From assembly GCF_000972495.1 (NCBI RefSeq), contig NZ_LATM01000001.1:703241-767240 (forward strand): 64,000 nt of DNA, in the 5' to 3' direction. How positions within the stretch are numbered: position 1 is the first letter of the stretch; every line of letters begins with the position of its first letter. Source of the stretch: Hymenobacter terrenus (GTDB lineage: Bacteria; Bacteroidota; Bacteroidia; Cytophagales; Hymenobacteraceae). This document shows, piece after piece, positions 53,210 to 59,868 of this stretch. The translations under genes and the position numbers were made by a program. A model generated the notes under the pieces. It did no database searches, was not told where the DNA came from, and saw only the letters and a list, made by a program, of their open reading frames with translations.

Positions 53210-54694
53210 TTGGGCATCGTTCAGCGCCAGGGCATTCGCAACACCCTGATTTCTTATATCGGCCTCGGTATCGGCTTTGCAAACACTATTCTGGTGCTGC
53301 CGCGGCTGCTCACACCAGGGCAAATTGGTCTGACAGGCTTGCTAGTGTCGTTTGCCACGATTGGAGGGCAGCTGAGCGCCTTTGGATTTGCCAGCGCGGG
53401 CCTGCGCTATTTTCCGTATTTCCGCAACCAGGGGCGCAACCACGCCGGATTCCTGCCGCTGCTGCTGGGGCTGCCGCTATTAGGCTTCGTACTGGTGGCG
53501 GGGGCAATGAGCCTGGGGCAGCCCTTCGTACTGCGCTGGTATAGGCAGGAAGACGCGGATTTGCTCTCGCAGCACTACGGCGTAGCCATCGGACTGGCCG
53601 GCGCCATCATGCTGGGGGTGTTGCAAGATGCTTACCTCAAGTCTCTGTTTCATACGTCGTTCTCTTCGTTCTGCCAGGAGATTTTACTGCGCCTGCTCAT
53701 CGTAGCCGCCGCCGTGGCGCATAGCGCGCACTATATCAGCTTCGCGGGGTTTGTGCTGGCCTACGCAGGGGCCTACGCGGTGGTGGCGCTGCTGCTGGCA
53801 GGCTACTTGGCGGCTATTGGCGAGTTGCACCTGCGGCCTACGCGGGCGGCGCTACGCGTCAAGCCACTGGGTGAAATGCTAGCTTTCGGGGGCTTCGCGC
53901 TGCTGGGCAACATCTCGGGCACGGTGCTGCTCAACATCGATAACATTATGGTTGGAGCTAAGCTTAGCTTGGCGGCGGCCGGAATTTATCTCATCGTCAC
54001 TAACATAAGCACGGCCCTCACTCTCCCCTTTCGAGCCCTCAACAAAACCGCCTTTTCGCTTATTGCGGAGTACTGGAAGGAGAATGACATGGCGAAAATG
54101 GGCCTGTTTTACCAGCGCGTAACGCGCGTGAATACGCTACTAGGCTGCTACCTAGCCCTGGGCATTGGCCTGAACTTAGACTTCGTCTTTGGTCTCATTC
54201 ACCGGCCCGAATACGCGGTGGGAAGCACGGCCGTGCTTTTGCTGCTGGCTGCCCGGCTCGTCGATGGTATCACGGGCGTGAACGCGACCATCGTCGTGAC
54301 CTCGCCGCGCTACCGGTTCGACCTGCTGTTCAACATTATCTTGGCCTCAGCGGTGGTAGTTCTCAACTGGCTGCTGATTCCGCGGCAGGGTCTGACTGGA
54401 GCCGCGCTTTCCTACTGCATTGCCCTGGTTAGTATCAACATCGTGCGTACCTGGTTTGTGTGGCACAGTTACAAGCTGCAGCCCTTCGATGGACGCATTG
54501 CGCGCATCCTCATGGTAGCGGCCGTGGCTGGTTTAGCTGCATGGGCCCTGCCCGAAACTGGCAACCTCTGGCTAACACTGCTGCTGCGCGGCGGCGTGCT
54601 TACGGTGCTCTATGGGGCCGGAGTGCTGCTCACCCATGCCGCGCCAGAAGCCGTTGCGCTGTGGGCTACGGTACGGGCGCGGCTGGGTCGGTAG
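53210..54694 (+). CDS. Polysaccharide/O-antigen flippase (Wzx-like)
   Basis: A 494-residue polytopic membrane protein with about 12-14 transmembrane helices, of the MATE/Wzx flippase superfamily. It starts at TTG 53210 (MGIVQRQGIRNTLISYIGLG). Typical parts are GFANTILVLPRLLTPGQIGL, an N-terminal region with R-x-x-x-P-Y-F-R-N-Q-G-R, LLGNISGTVLLNIDNIMVG, YLIVTNISTALTLPFRALNK and LIPRQGLTGAALSYCIALV. It probably moves the lipid-linked glycan made by the upstream enzymes to the periplasmic face. A matching Wzy polymerase is not recognised in the window. It closes the plus-strand Pse locus. Confidence 0.9.
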   Translation: MGIVQRQGIRNTLISYIGLGIGFANTILVLPRLLTPGQIGLTGLLVSFATIGGQLSAFGFASAGLRYFPYFRNQGRNHAGFLPLLLGLPLLGFVLVAGAMSLGQPFVLRWYRQEDADLLSQHYGVAIGLAGAIMLGVLQDAYLKSLFHTSFSSFCQEILLRLLIVAAAVAHSAHYISFAGFVLAYAGAYAVVALLLAGYLAAIGELHLRPTRAALRVKPLGEMLAFGGFALLGNISGTVLLNIDNIMVGAKLSLAAAGIYLIVTNISTALTLPFRALNKTAFSLIAEYWKENDMAKMGLFYQRVTRVNTLLGCYLALGIGLNLDFVFGLIHRPEYAVGSTAVLLLLAARLVDGITGVNATIVVTSPRYRFDLLFNIILASAVVVLNWLLIPRQGLTGAALSYCIALVSINIVRTWFVWHSYKLQPFDGRIARILMVAAVAGLAAWALPETGNLWLTLLLRGGVLTVLYGAGVLLTHAAPEAVALWATVRARLGR

Positions 54695-54858
54695 CGCTGT
54701 CGAGGGGAGTCCCATTCGGCCCTCCCTAAAGTCAAGAGCTATTTGGCAAGAGAAGAAACGTCCATAATGTCAGGGGTCTGCATAAAGTCACACAGCAGCA
54801 TCGTTGTGCAAATGAGGCAAAAAGACCCATACAGCCCCTACCAGCAATTCAAATCCTA

Positions 54859-55506
54859 CTAATACCCCAGGCTCCGCCACCATTGCAAAACCGGATTAAT
54901 GCCGGGGGTTATTGTTGGGGGCACGGTCGGTGTTACTTGCTCGGCGGCATTCCGGTTACAAGCATCCTGCTGTAACAGGCTTCGGAGGCAGCACGGGAGC
55001 ATGGTCTGGACGGGCCCTTTCAGACCGAGCAGTTCCGCTGCCACACCGTTGGCCTCTAAGCTATGCGTAGCCGCATGCTGGCCCAGCACCTCCGGCAATA
55101 CCGCACCCACCATGCTCAACAGTGCCGCCGCTGAGTCTGCCTTGATGCTGGCGTAGTCGCCCACTGCTCCCGCTACCGTAGACTTGGCCGGGCCAAAAAG
55201 GGTCAGCAGCAAGTGCTCACCGCGCTTTAAGGCGCTCCCAGTAGCGGTCCCGCTGCCCAGCACCCCCAGAATGCGCGTGACCGGGCATACGCTCGCATTA
55301 GTGGCCCGGTGCGCGCATTGGCTTAGCTCATAGACGGTTTGGGCCCCGCCCGAGGTTGCCTTATTGATGAGGCTGCCTAAGACCATCGGAATAATACCAC
55401 TCAGCGCGTTACTAACTCCTTTTTCGCATTCTCCCAAACGGGCGGCTATGTGACCGGTTAACTTAGGAGAAAAAGTATTCCTGATAGTATCGAGTAAACT
55501 TATCAT
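54859..55506 (-). CDS. DUF937-domain protein
   Basis: A 215-residue protein with start ATG 55506 (MISLLDTIRNTFSPKLTG); the GTG-like extension upstream is unsupported. It belongs to the DUF937 family: HIAARLGECEKGVSNALSGIIPMVLGSLINKATSG is the usual repeat-like helical core. A Gly/Ala-rich middle and a Pro/Thr-rich end (EQVTPTVPPTITPGINPV) follow. Three Cys pairs in the C-terminal half (MLPCCLRSLLQQDACN) are unusual. No signal peptide. The function of DUF937 is unknown. The flanks are AT-rich and isolated from other operons. Confidence 0.8.
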   Translation of the reverse strand: MISLLDTIRNTFSPKLTGHIAARLGECEKGVSNALSGIIPMVLGSLINKATSGGAQTVYELSQCAHRATNASVCPVTRILGVLGSGTATGSALKRGEHLLLTLFGPAKSTVAGAVGDYASIKADSAAALLSMVGAVLPEVLGQHAATHSLEANGVAAELLGLKGPVQTMLPCCLRSLLQQDACNRNAAEQVTPTVPPTITPGINPVLQWWRSLGY

Positions 55507-55676
55507 AGTAGTAGATATAATATAAACGTAATGACGCGTCGCAGCCAATTATTTCTAGAACCTGCATCTGTGAAATATCGAGCTTATAATAATGATAGTA
55601 CCGTAGTTTCCGGCAAACGCACCATTTTGCTGGACCAGTGTACACGTAAGCCCAATTAATATGCTCAGCTAGGCGC
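55507..55676. other. AT-rich stretch upstream of the DUF937 gene
   Basis: Strongly AT-rich (ATAATATAAACG and similar) and presumably holds the DUF937 promoter. No further gene is supported here; the interval to the next gene is completed by the hairpin at 55677. Confidence 0.4.
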
Positions 55677-55802
55677 AAGCACCGCGCCCTAGCGCGGTAT
55701 CGGGGTGAGTTCCGGCCAAGCAGGAGCGCGGCCTGTTAGTCCGCGCATCTTCCTGCCAGCACGCTACCAGCAACCCCAACACCGCGCTAGGGCGCAGTGC
55801 TT
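55677..55802. repeat. 126-bp nested inverted repeat (large hairpin)
   Basis: Outer arms 55677-55706 and 55773-55802 match at 27 of 30 bases (core GCGCCCTAGCGCGGT). Inside, GCAGGA/TCCTGC and GCGCGG/CCGCGC pair too, so nearly the whole element folds on itself. It lies between the convergent/adjacent DUF937 and TPR genes; no T-tract follows. Function unknown: REP-like DNA element or structured RNA. Confidence 0.8.
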
Positions 55803-55859
55803 TCAAGATGATAACTTCCGGGGCGGATTGCCTGCCGCAGTTAGGGCAGATGTCGCTTG

Positions 55860-56198
55860 TTAATCATCCTCATAATCCAGTCCTAGGCACTGGTTCAGGG
55901 CTTGCAACAGCTCGCTAGCGGCGTGCTGTTGACCGGCGGCGCGGGCAACTTTCAGGCCGTCGCGGTAAACTTTTTCTGCTTGGTCCTTCTTATTAAATTG
56001 CTCTAGCAGCTTGCCGGCGTGGTAATAAGTACCAACGTAGTCAGGGTGTTCGGTCAGCAGCTTCTGGTAAAACTCCCAAGCCTTTTCTGGCTCCTGCGCC
56101 CGGTATTCCGTAGCTAAGGCGTAAATAGTGAAGGCATCAGTTGGGTCATCTTCGTAGAAGGCCAATAGTTGCTGCAAGCGGGTGGACGGCGTGTTCAT
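55860..56198 (-). CDS. Small TPR protein
   Basis: A 112-residue protein made of about three tetratricopeptide repeats: AFTIYALATEYRAQEPEKAWEFYQKLL, YVGTYYHAGKLLEQFNKKDQAEKVYRDGL and AARAAGQQHAASELLQALNQCL. It ends in an acidic tail. TPRs mediate protein-protein contacts; the partner is unknown. It is divergent from etfB with 84 bp between starts, so the two share one regulatory region. Confidence 0.8.
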   Translation of the reverse strand: MNTPSTRLQQLLAFYEDDPTDAFTIYALATEYRAQEPEKAWEFYQKLLTEHPDYVGTYYHAGKLLEQFNKKDQAEKVYRDGLKVARAAGQQHAASELLQALNQCLGLDYEDD

Positions 56199-56216
56199 TC
56201 GGGGGCGGTTTCAGGT

Positions 56217-56224
56217 TATCTTTG
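56217..56224 (+). promoter_or_regulatory. Candidate promoter of etfB
   Basis: TATCTTTG (TAnnTTTG); a TTC at 56194-56196 lies at the expected 20-nt spacing, a near match to the -33 TTG. Leader of about 55 nt. Confidence 0.45.
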
Positions 56225-56282
56225 CGCCAAAATTGCGGTTTTTCCGCGTGACATCTCATTTCCCTGGTTTCAGCCCGCTTGC

Positions 56283-57023
56283 ATGAAATTTCTCGTTTGC
56301 ATCAGTAACGTGCCCGACACGACGACCAAAATCACCTTCACGCCCGATAATAAGGAGTTTAACAAGACGGGGGTTCAGTTCGTGATTAATCCCTGGGATG
56401 AATACGCCCTCACCCGTGCCATTGAGCTAAAGGAAGCTGCCGGTAACGGCACTGTCACCGTCCTCAATGTGGGCGAAGCCGATACCGAGCCTAACATCCG
56501 CAAGGCTCTGGCCATTGGCGCCGACGATGCCATCCGCGTGAATGCCGCGCCGCAGGATGCTTACTTCGTAGCCGAGCAAATCGCGGCCATTGCCAAGGAA
56601 GGCGCCTACGACGTGATTCTGATGGGCAAGGAAAGCATTGACTATAACGGCTTTCAGGTGCACGGCATGGTGGGCGAGCTGCTCGGTATTCCTACGGTGG
56701 CCCCGGCCATGAAGCTGGACCTGAGCGGCAACACCGCCACGCTGGAGCGCGAAATCGAAGGCGGCAAAGAGATTGTGACGGTGAATACGCCCTTCGTCGC
56801 CTCGTGCCAGCAGCCCATGTGCGAGCCCCGCATCCCCAACATGCGCGGCATCATGACGGCCCGCACCAAACCTCTGAAAGTGGTTCCACCCGTGGGCGAG
56901 CCCGCCCGCACCACGGTAGCCGAGTTTGCATTGCCGCCCAAAAAGCAGGGCGTGAAACTCATTCCCGCTGAAAGCGCCGGCGACCTGATTAAGCTGCTGC
57001 GCAACGAGGCCAAAGTCATTTAG
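56283..57023 (+). CDS. etfB: Electron transfer flavoprotein, beta subunit
   Basis: The small subunit (246 residues) of the EtfAB heterodimer, which binds AMP and helps pass electrons from acyl-CoA dehydrogenases to ETF:quinone oxidoreductase. Start ATG 56283 gives MKFLVCISNVPDTTTKITF. Diagnostic parts: INPWDEYALTRAIELKE, VTVLNVGEADTEPNIRKALA, GADDAIRVNA, DVILMGKESIDYNGFQVHG and the C-terminal EPRIPNMRGIMTARTKPL (signature region). etfA follows after 128 bp. Head of the etfBA pair. Confidence 0.95.
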   Translation: MKFLVCISNVPDTTTKITFTPDNKEFNKTGVQFVINPWDEYALTRAIELKEAAGNGTVTVLNVGEADTEPNIRKALAIGADDAIRVNAAPQDAYFVAEQIAAIAKEGAYDVILMGKESIDYNGFQVHGMVGELLGIPTVAPAMKLDLSGNTATLEREIEGGKEIVTVNTPFVASCQQPMCEPRIPNMRGIMTARTKPLKVVPPVGEPARTTVAEFALPPKKQGVKLIPAESAGDLIKLLRNEAKVI

Positions 57024-57151
57024 TTGAATTATGAATTAAAAATCATGAATCATGAATTGCTTCGCCAAGGTCTTACAAGACTCGGCTGTCAATTCTTAAT
57101 TAGTGGTCAGCAATTCTTAATTTCTAACTCGTAATTCATAATTCTCTCAAA
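57024..57151. repeat. AT-rich repeat-like spacer between etfB and etfA
   Basis: Contains GAATTATGAATTA near the left end and its inverted copy TAATTCATAATTC at the right end, with further AATTCTTAATT copies between. Such ATTCAT/ATGAAT runs often arise as dispersed simple repeats. The fold would place a hairpin between two genes of one operon. Confidence 0.6.
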
Positions 57152-58129
57152 ATGTCCGTATTAGTTGTAGTTGAATGTGCCGATGGCGAGGTAAAAAAAT
57201 CCTCGCTGGAAGTAGCCTCTTACGGGGCCCAAGTAGCGGCCCAGCTGGGCACCACTGCCACCGCCATTGCCGTGGGCGAAGCCACTGAGGCCAACTTGGC
57301 CAAGCTGGGTGAGCAGGGCATCACAAAGGTGCTGTACGACGCCGAGCCCCGGCTGAAAGAATTTGTCAATAATGCCTACACCAAGCTTATTGCCACAGCG
57401 TCCGAGCAGGAACAGGCCAAAATCATTGTTCTGGCTAATTCCAATATTGGCGCTGCAGTAGGCTCACGCTTGTCGGTGCGGCTCAAGGCCAGCCTGGCAA
57501 CCAACGTGGTCGAGCTGCCCAAAACCGATGGTGGTCAGTTTGTAGTGCGCCGTGGGGCGTTCTCCGGCAAGGCGTTTTCGGACGTGGTGCTCGGCAGCGA
57601 CCGCAAAATTATCGCCGTAAAGAAAAACTCGATTGAAGCCAAGCATGAGGCTGGCAAAACGGCCGAAGTGGCAAGCTTCACCGCCCAACTGAGCGACGCG
57701 GATTTTGCCGATGCGCCCACCCAAGTGGTAATGCAGGACCAGGCCGGTGGCGTGCTGTTGCCCGAAGCCGACAAAGTGGTATCGGGCGGCCGGGGCATGA
57801 AAGGTCCTGAAAACTGGAACCTGATTGAAGACCTAGCCAAAGCCTTGGGCGCGGCCACGGCCTGCTCCAAGCCGGTTTCGGATGTTGACTGGCGCCCTCA
57901 CCACGAGCACGTGGGCCAAACCGGCATCACGGTATCACCAAACCTGTACATTGCCTGCGGTATTTCGGGAGCAATCCAGCACTTGGCCGGCGTGAACAGC
58001 AGCAAGGTGATTGTGGTCATCAACAAAGACCCCGAGGCACCTTTCTTCAAAGCGGCGGACTACGGCATTGTGGGCGACGTATTCGATGTGCTGCCCAAAC
58101 TGACGGCGGCCGTGAAAGAGCTGAGTTAA
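57152..58129 (+). CDS. etfA: Electron transfer flavoprotein, alpha subunit
   Basis: The FAD-binding large subunit of ETF. 325 residues, typical length. The C-terminal FAD domain shows KVVSGGRGMKGPENWNLIEDLAKALGAA, the signature VGQTGITVSPNLYIACGISGAIQHLAGV, the switch VIVVINKDPEAPFFKAADYGIVGD and DVLPKLTAAVKE. The N-terminal domain is less conserved. It follows etfB in the standard order and sits on the same strand. Confidence 0.96.
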   Translation: MSVLVVVECADGEVKKSSLEVASYGAQVAAQLGTTATAIAVGEATEANLAKLGEQGITKVLYDAEPRLKEFVNNAYTKLIATASEQEQAKIIVLANSNIGAAVGSRLSVRLKASLATNVVELPKTDGGQFVVRRGAFSGKAFSDVVLGSDRKIIAVKKNSIEAKHEAGKTAEVASFTAQLSDADFADAPTQVVMQDQAGGVLLPEADKVVSGGRGMKGPENWNLIEDLAKALGAATACSKPVSDVDWRPHHEHVGQTGITVSPNLYIACGISGAIQHLAGVNSSKVIVVINKDPEAPFFKAADYGIVGDVFDVLPKLTAAVKELS

Positions 58130-58349
58130 CCTATCATTCAAGCATTTGGGGGCTTAAGCTGTCGATTTTCGCGAGAAGGTCACCGCTTGGGTCCCCAATC
58201 TTTTTTTGGCATTCCAGCAATTCGAGGAAGGTTTTTACGGCAGATACGCGGACTTTTCTTTATTTGCACGTACATCCATTCTATTGGCTTCGGCTGAGGC
58301 CATTGCCTTTCCCTCCAAAGTCCCCCAAGACATCCAGCTCCTCAGTACC

Positions 58350-58982
58350 TTGAAAAAAATCCAGCTTGAAATCCTGGGCCTTTCGTCCAGCCAGTCGCAG
58401 TCTGGCTCCTTTGCGCTCATCTTGGGCGAGAAGGGCGGCAATCGCCGCTTGCCCATTATTATTGGCATGTTCGAAGCGCAAAGCATTGCCATTCAAATAG
58501 AAAAAATCAGTCCCAACCGCCCGCTCACGCACGACCTGTTCAAATCATTTGCTGAGCACGTGCACGTGGTGATTCTGGAAGTAGTGATTTCCGATTTGAA
58601 GGAAGGCGTGTTCTACTCACGCATCGTGTGCTCCGACGGAGCTACCACGTTCGATATCGACGCCCGCCCCTCCGATGCTATTGCCATCGGCCTGCGCTTC
58701 GGGGTGCCCATTTTCACGGTTGAAAGCGTGCTCAGCGAAGCCGGCATCATCCTTTCGGACCTCGACGAAGCCGAGGGCGACGCCGACGATGAGGAAGATG
58801 ACGACGATGAGGATACCGATAGCGACGCCCCCCGCCCCTCGCGCGCTCAGCCCGAGCCGCGCGACCCCAGCGGCCAGGTATCGCTGGATGAGCTTACTAA
58901 AATGCTGGCCCAGGCCCTCGAAAAAGAAGACTACGAGAAAGCCGCCAAAATCCGCGACGAGCTTAATAAGCGCAACGGGTAG
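58350..58982 (+). CDS. Bifunctional nuclease-family (DUF151) protein with UVR motif
   Basis: A 210-residue protein. I prefer the TTG at 58350 (MKKIQLEILGLSSSQSQSGS), because orthologues I know in this phylum begin M-K-K-I-x-L-E-I-L-G-L; a start at 58206 would add a stretch without features. Residues 1-140 form the bifunctional nuclease/DUF151 domain (PIIIGMFEAQSIAIQIEK, HDLFKSFAEHVHVVI, IDARPSDAIAIGLRFGVPIF). A very acidic linker follows (about 150-170, mostly D/E), then a C-terminal UVR motif (LAQALEKEDYEKAAKIRDEL) as in UvrB/UvrC. Role: nuclease or stress-linked regulator; activity here is untested. Confidence 0.85.
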   Translation: MKKIQLEILGLSSSQSQSGSFALILGEKGGNRRLPIIIGMFEAQSIAIQIEKISPNRPLTHDLFKSFAEHVHVVILEVVISDLKEGVFYSRIVCSDGATTFDIDARPSDAIAIGLRFGVPIFTVESVLSEAGIILSDLDEAEGDADDEEDDDDEDTDSDAPRPSRAQPEPRDPSGQVSLDELTKMLAQALEKEDYEKAAKIRDELNKRNG

Positions 58983-59007
58983 ATTGTTAACTTTTGCGAT
59001 TGAAATA

Positions 59008-59060
59008 ACAGGGCGCAGTTGACAAAAAGCAAAAGATGCTTTTTGTCAACTGCGCCCTGT
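59008..59060 (+). terminator. Perfect 24-bp hairpin after the DUF151 gene
   Basis: Arms 59008-59031 and 59037-59060 are exact inverted copies, loop aaaga. It is 26 bp past the stop. The following TTTGCGATT is only partly T-rich, but the stem holds a T5 run itself. Confidence 0.75.
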
Positions 59061-59157
59061 TTGCGATTAGATGGTTCAATCAAGGGCTAATTATTAAACA
59101 GTTAGTCCCGATTATTTATGCTATATTGTTAATCATCCGATTTTTTCTACTTGAAAA

Positions 59158-59188
59158 TTTGTGGGTTAAACAGATTCTATTATTTTTG
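59158..59188 (+). promoter_or_regulatory. Promoter of the SAM-riboswitch transcript
   Basis: TTTG (59158-59161), 19 nt, TATTTTTG (59181-59188): a full match to the Bacteroidota consensus. It lies about 50 nt upstream of riboswitch stem P1, so transcription would start near 59193 and include the whole riboswitch. Confidence 0.75.
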
Positions 59189-59236
59189 TCGCATCACCTG
59201 CTTACATCAAGGTGAGTATGAGGTAGCAGACCTCAA

Positions 59237-59349
59237 AAATTTATACAGAAGCGGCGAGAGAACAGGCTCTATAACCCGCTGGCAACCACCCATCCCGGAA
59301 AGGTGCTACTTCCTGCCCAACTCAGTATTGATTTGGGAAAGATAAGTTT
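59237..59349 (+). ncRNA. SAM-I (S-box) riboswitch
   Basis: The sequence has the S-box core: AAATTTAT (59237-59244) pairs with ATAAGTTT (59342-59349) as P1 with one G-U. Then AGAAGCGG...CCCGC as P2 with GAGA/CTCT and the conserved GGCAACC (59281-59287), AAAGGTGCTA..TTCCTGCC as the P3/J region, and CCCAA/TTGGG as P4, ending in GGAAAGATAAG. These elements, in this order, are those of the S-box aptamer, which binds S-adenosylmethionine. The usual outcome is that SAM represses downstream genes. Here an ORF ending in four Cys codons starts 8 nt beyond P1, and no metX-type gene follows. Confidence 0.85.
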
Positions 59350-59356
59350 AAGTACC

Positions 59357-59470
59357 ATGAGCCAGTACCACTTCTCTTTTTGGTCGTTTTTGAAGCACGG
59401 GCGTTTCGCTGTGGTTCAGGTAGTTGCCGCTGCCTGCTTTGCTGTTTGCCAAAGCTGCTGCTGTTGTTGA
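59357..59470 (+). CDS. 37-codon leader ORF ending in four cysteine codons
   Basis: An ATG at 59357, 7 nt beyond P1 of the SAM riboswitch, opens 37 codons. Translation begins MSQYHFSFWSFLK, has a hydrophobic middle (FAVVQVVAAACFAV) and ends CQSCCCC followed by TGA TAA. The last four codons are TGC TGC TGT TGT. Six Cys in total, five within the last eight codons... counted from the end: C-Q-S-C-C-C-C. This arrangement is like poly-Cys leader peptides that act as cysteine-responsive attenuators in mycobacteria (known example). Here the Cys codons overlap the left arm of a hairpin (59460-59477). I infer an attenuator peptide, not a functional protein. Confidence 0.65.
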   Translation: MSQYHFSFWSFLKHGRFAVVQVVAAACFAVCQSCCCC

Positions 59471-59520
59471 TAACAGCTGCGCCGCCGCTGGCGGCTTAGG
59501 CCAGTTTCTGGCCCTTTTCT
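59460..59520 (+). promoter_or_regulatory. Attenuator-like hairpins after the poly-Cys ORF
   Basis: Three hairpins in a row: GCTGTT (59460-59465) with AACAGC (59472-59477), overlapping Cys codons 2-4; GCCGCC/GGCGGC (59481-59495); and GGCCAG/CTGGCC (59499-59513) followed by CTTTTCT. The last one has the form of a weak Rho-independent terminator. A ribosome stalled at the Cys codons would block the first hairpin. Confidence 0.5.
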
Positions 59521-59742
59521 ACTTATCAGTCAGGGAATAAGCATGCTCCAACCCACACGGGTCGAGCGGCTACTTATGCGTCCTCGCAGTTTTGCGCAGC
59601 GGGCTGCTTCTGGCTAGTTTTTGCCTTTTCCGGAAAAGGTGCGCCGTTGGGCTTACCGCCAGCGTTTCGCGCTGCGGGGCTGCTTGTGCGACAGATCAAA
59701 ATTTCAGGACTGGATATTTCATTTCCGTTAACACATCACATC
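59521..59742. other. Leader between attenuator and first structural gene
   Basis: 222 bp without a supported gene. A perfect 16-bp palindrome CCTTTTCCGGAAAAGG lies at 59624-59639. A frame open from 59647 is only the 5' extension of the 40-aa gene. Confidence 0.5.
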
Positions 59743-59865
59743 ATGGCTGTAAGGGATATTAAGATTCTGACCCAGAAAATTGGGGTGAGCGTCGTCGTTT
59801 TCCTCGTTCCGCTTTCTATTCTAAGCGGCGGTATTTTTCTCATTCAACACTTTTTGAGCAACTGA
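59743..59865 (+). CDS. 40-residue single-pass membrane peptide
   Basis: ATG 59743 encodes MAVRDIKILTQKIGVSVVVF, then a hydrophobic stretch (LVPLSILSGGIFLIQHFLSN). It has a basic N-terminus and one transmembrane segment, so the N-terminus should stay in the cytoplasm. It lies 3 bp before the sterol-desaturase gene. I do not recognise the family. The length, charge pattern and tight spacing suggest a real small protein that may accompany the hydroxylase, rather than a random frame. Confidence 0.6.
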   Translation: MAVRDIKILTQKIGVSVVVFLVPLSILSGGIFLIQHFLSN

Positions 59866-59868
59866 CTC

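Noticed and set aside
55677-55802. Integron attC site
   Set aside because: The large hairpin lacks recognisable attC core sites and no integrase or cassette is present.
59151-59345. 64-codon frame before the leader ORF
   Set aside because: It overlaps the promoter and the SAM riboswitch and ends in stem P1.
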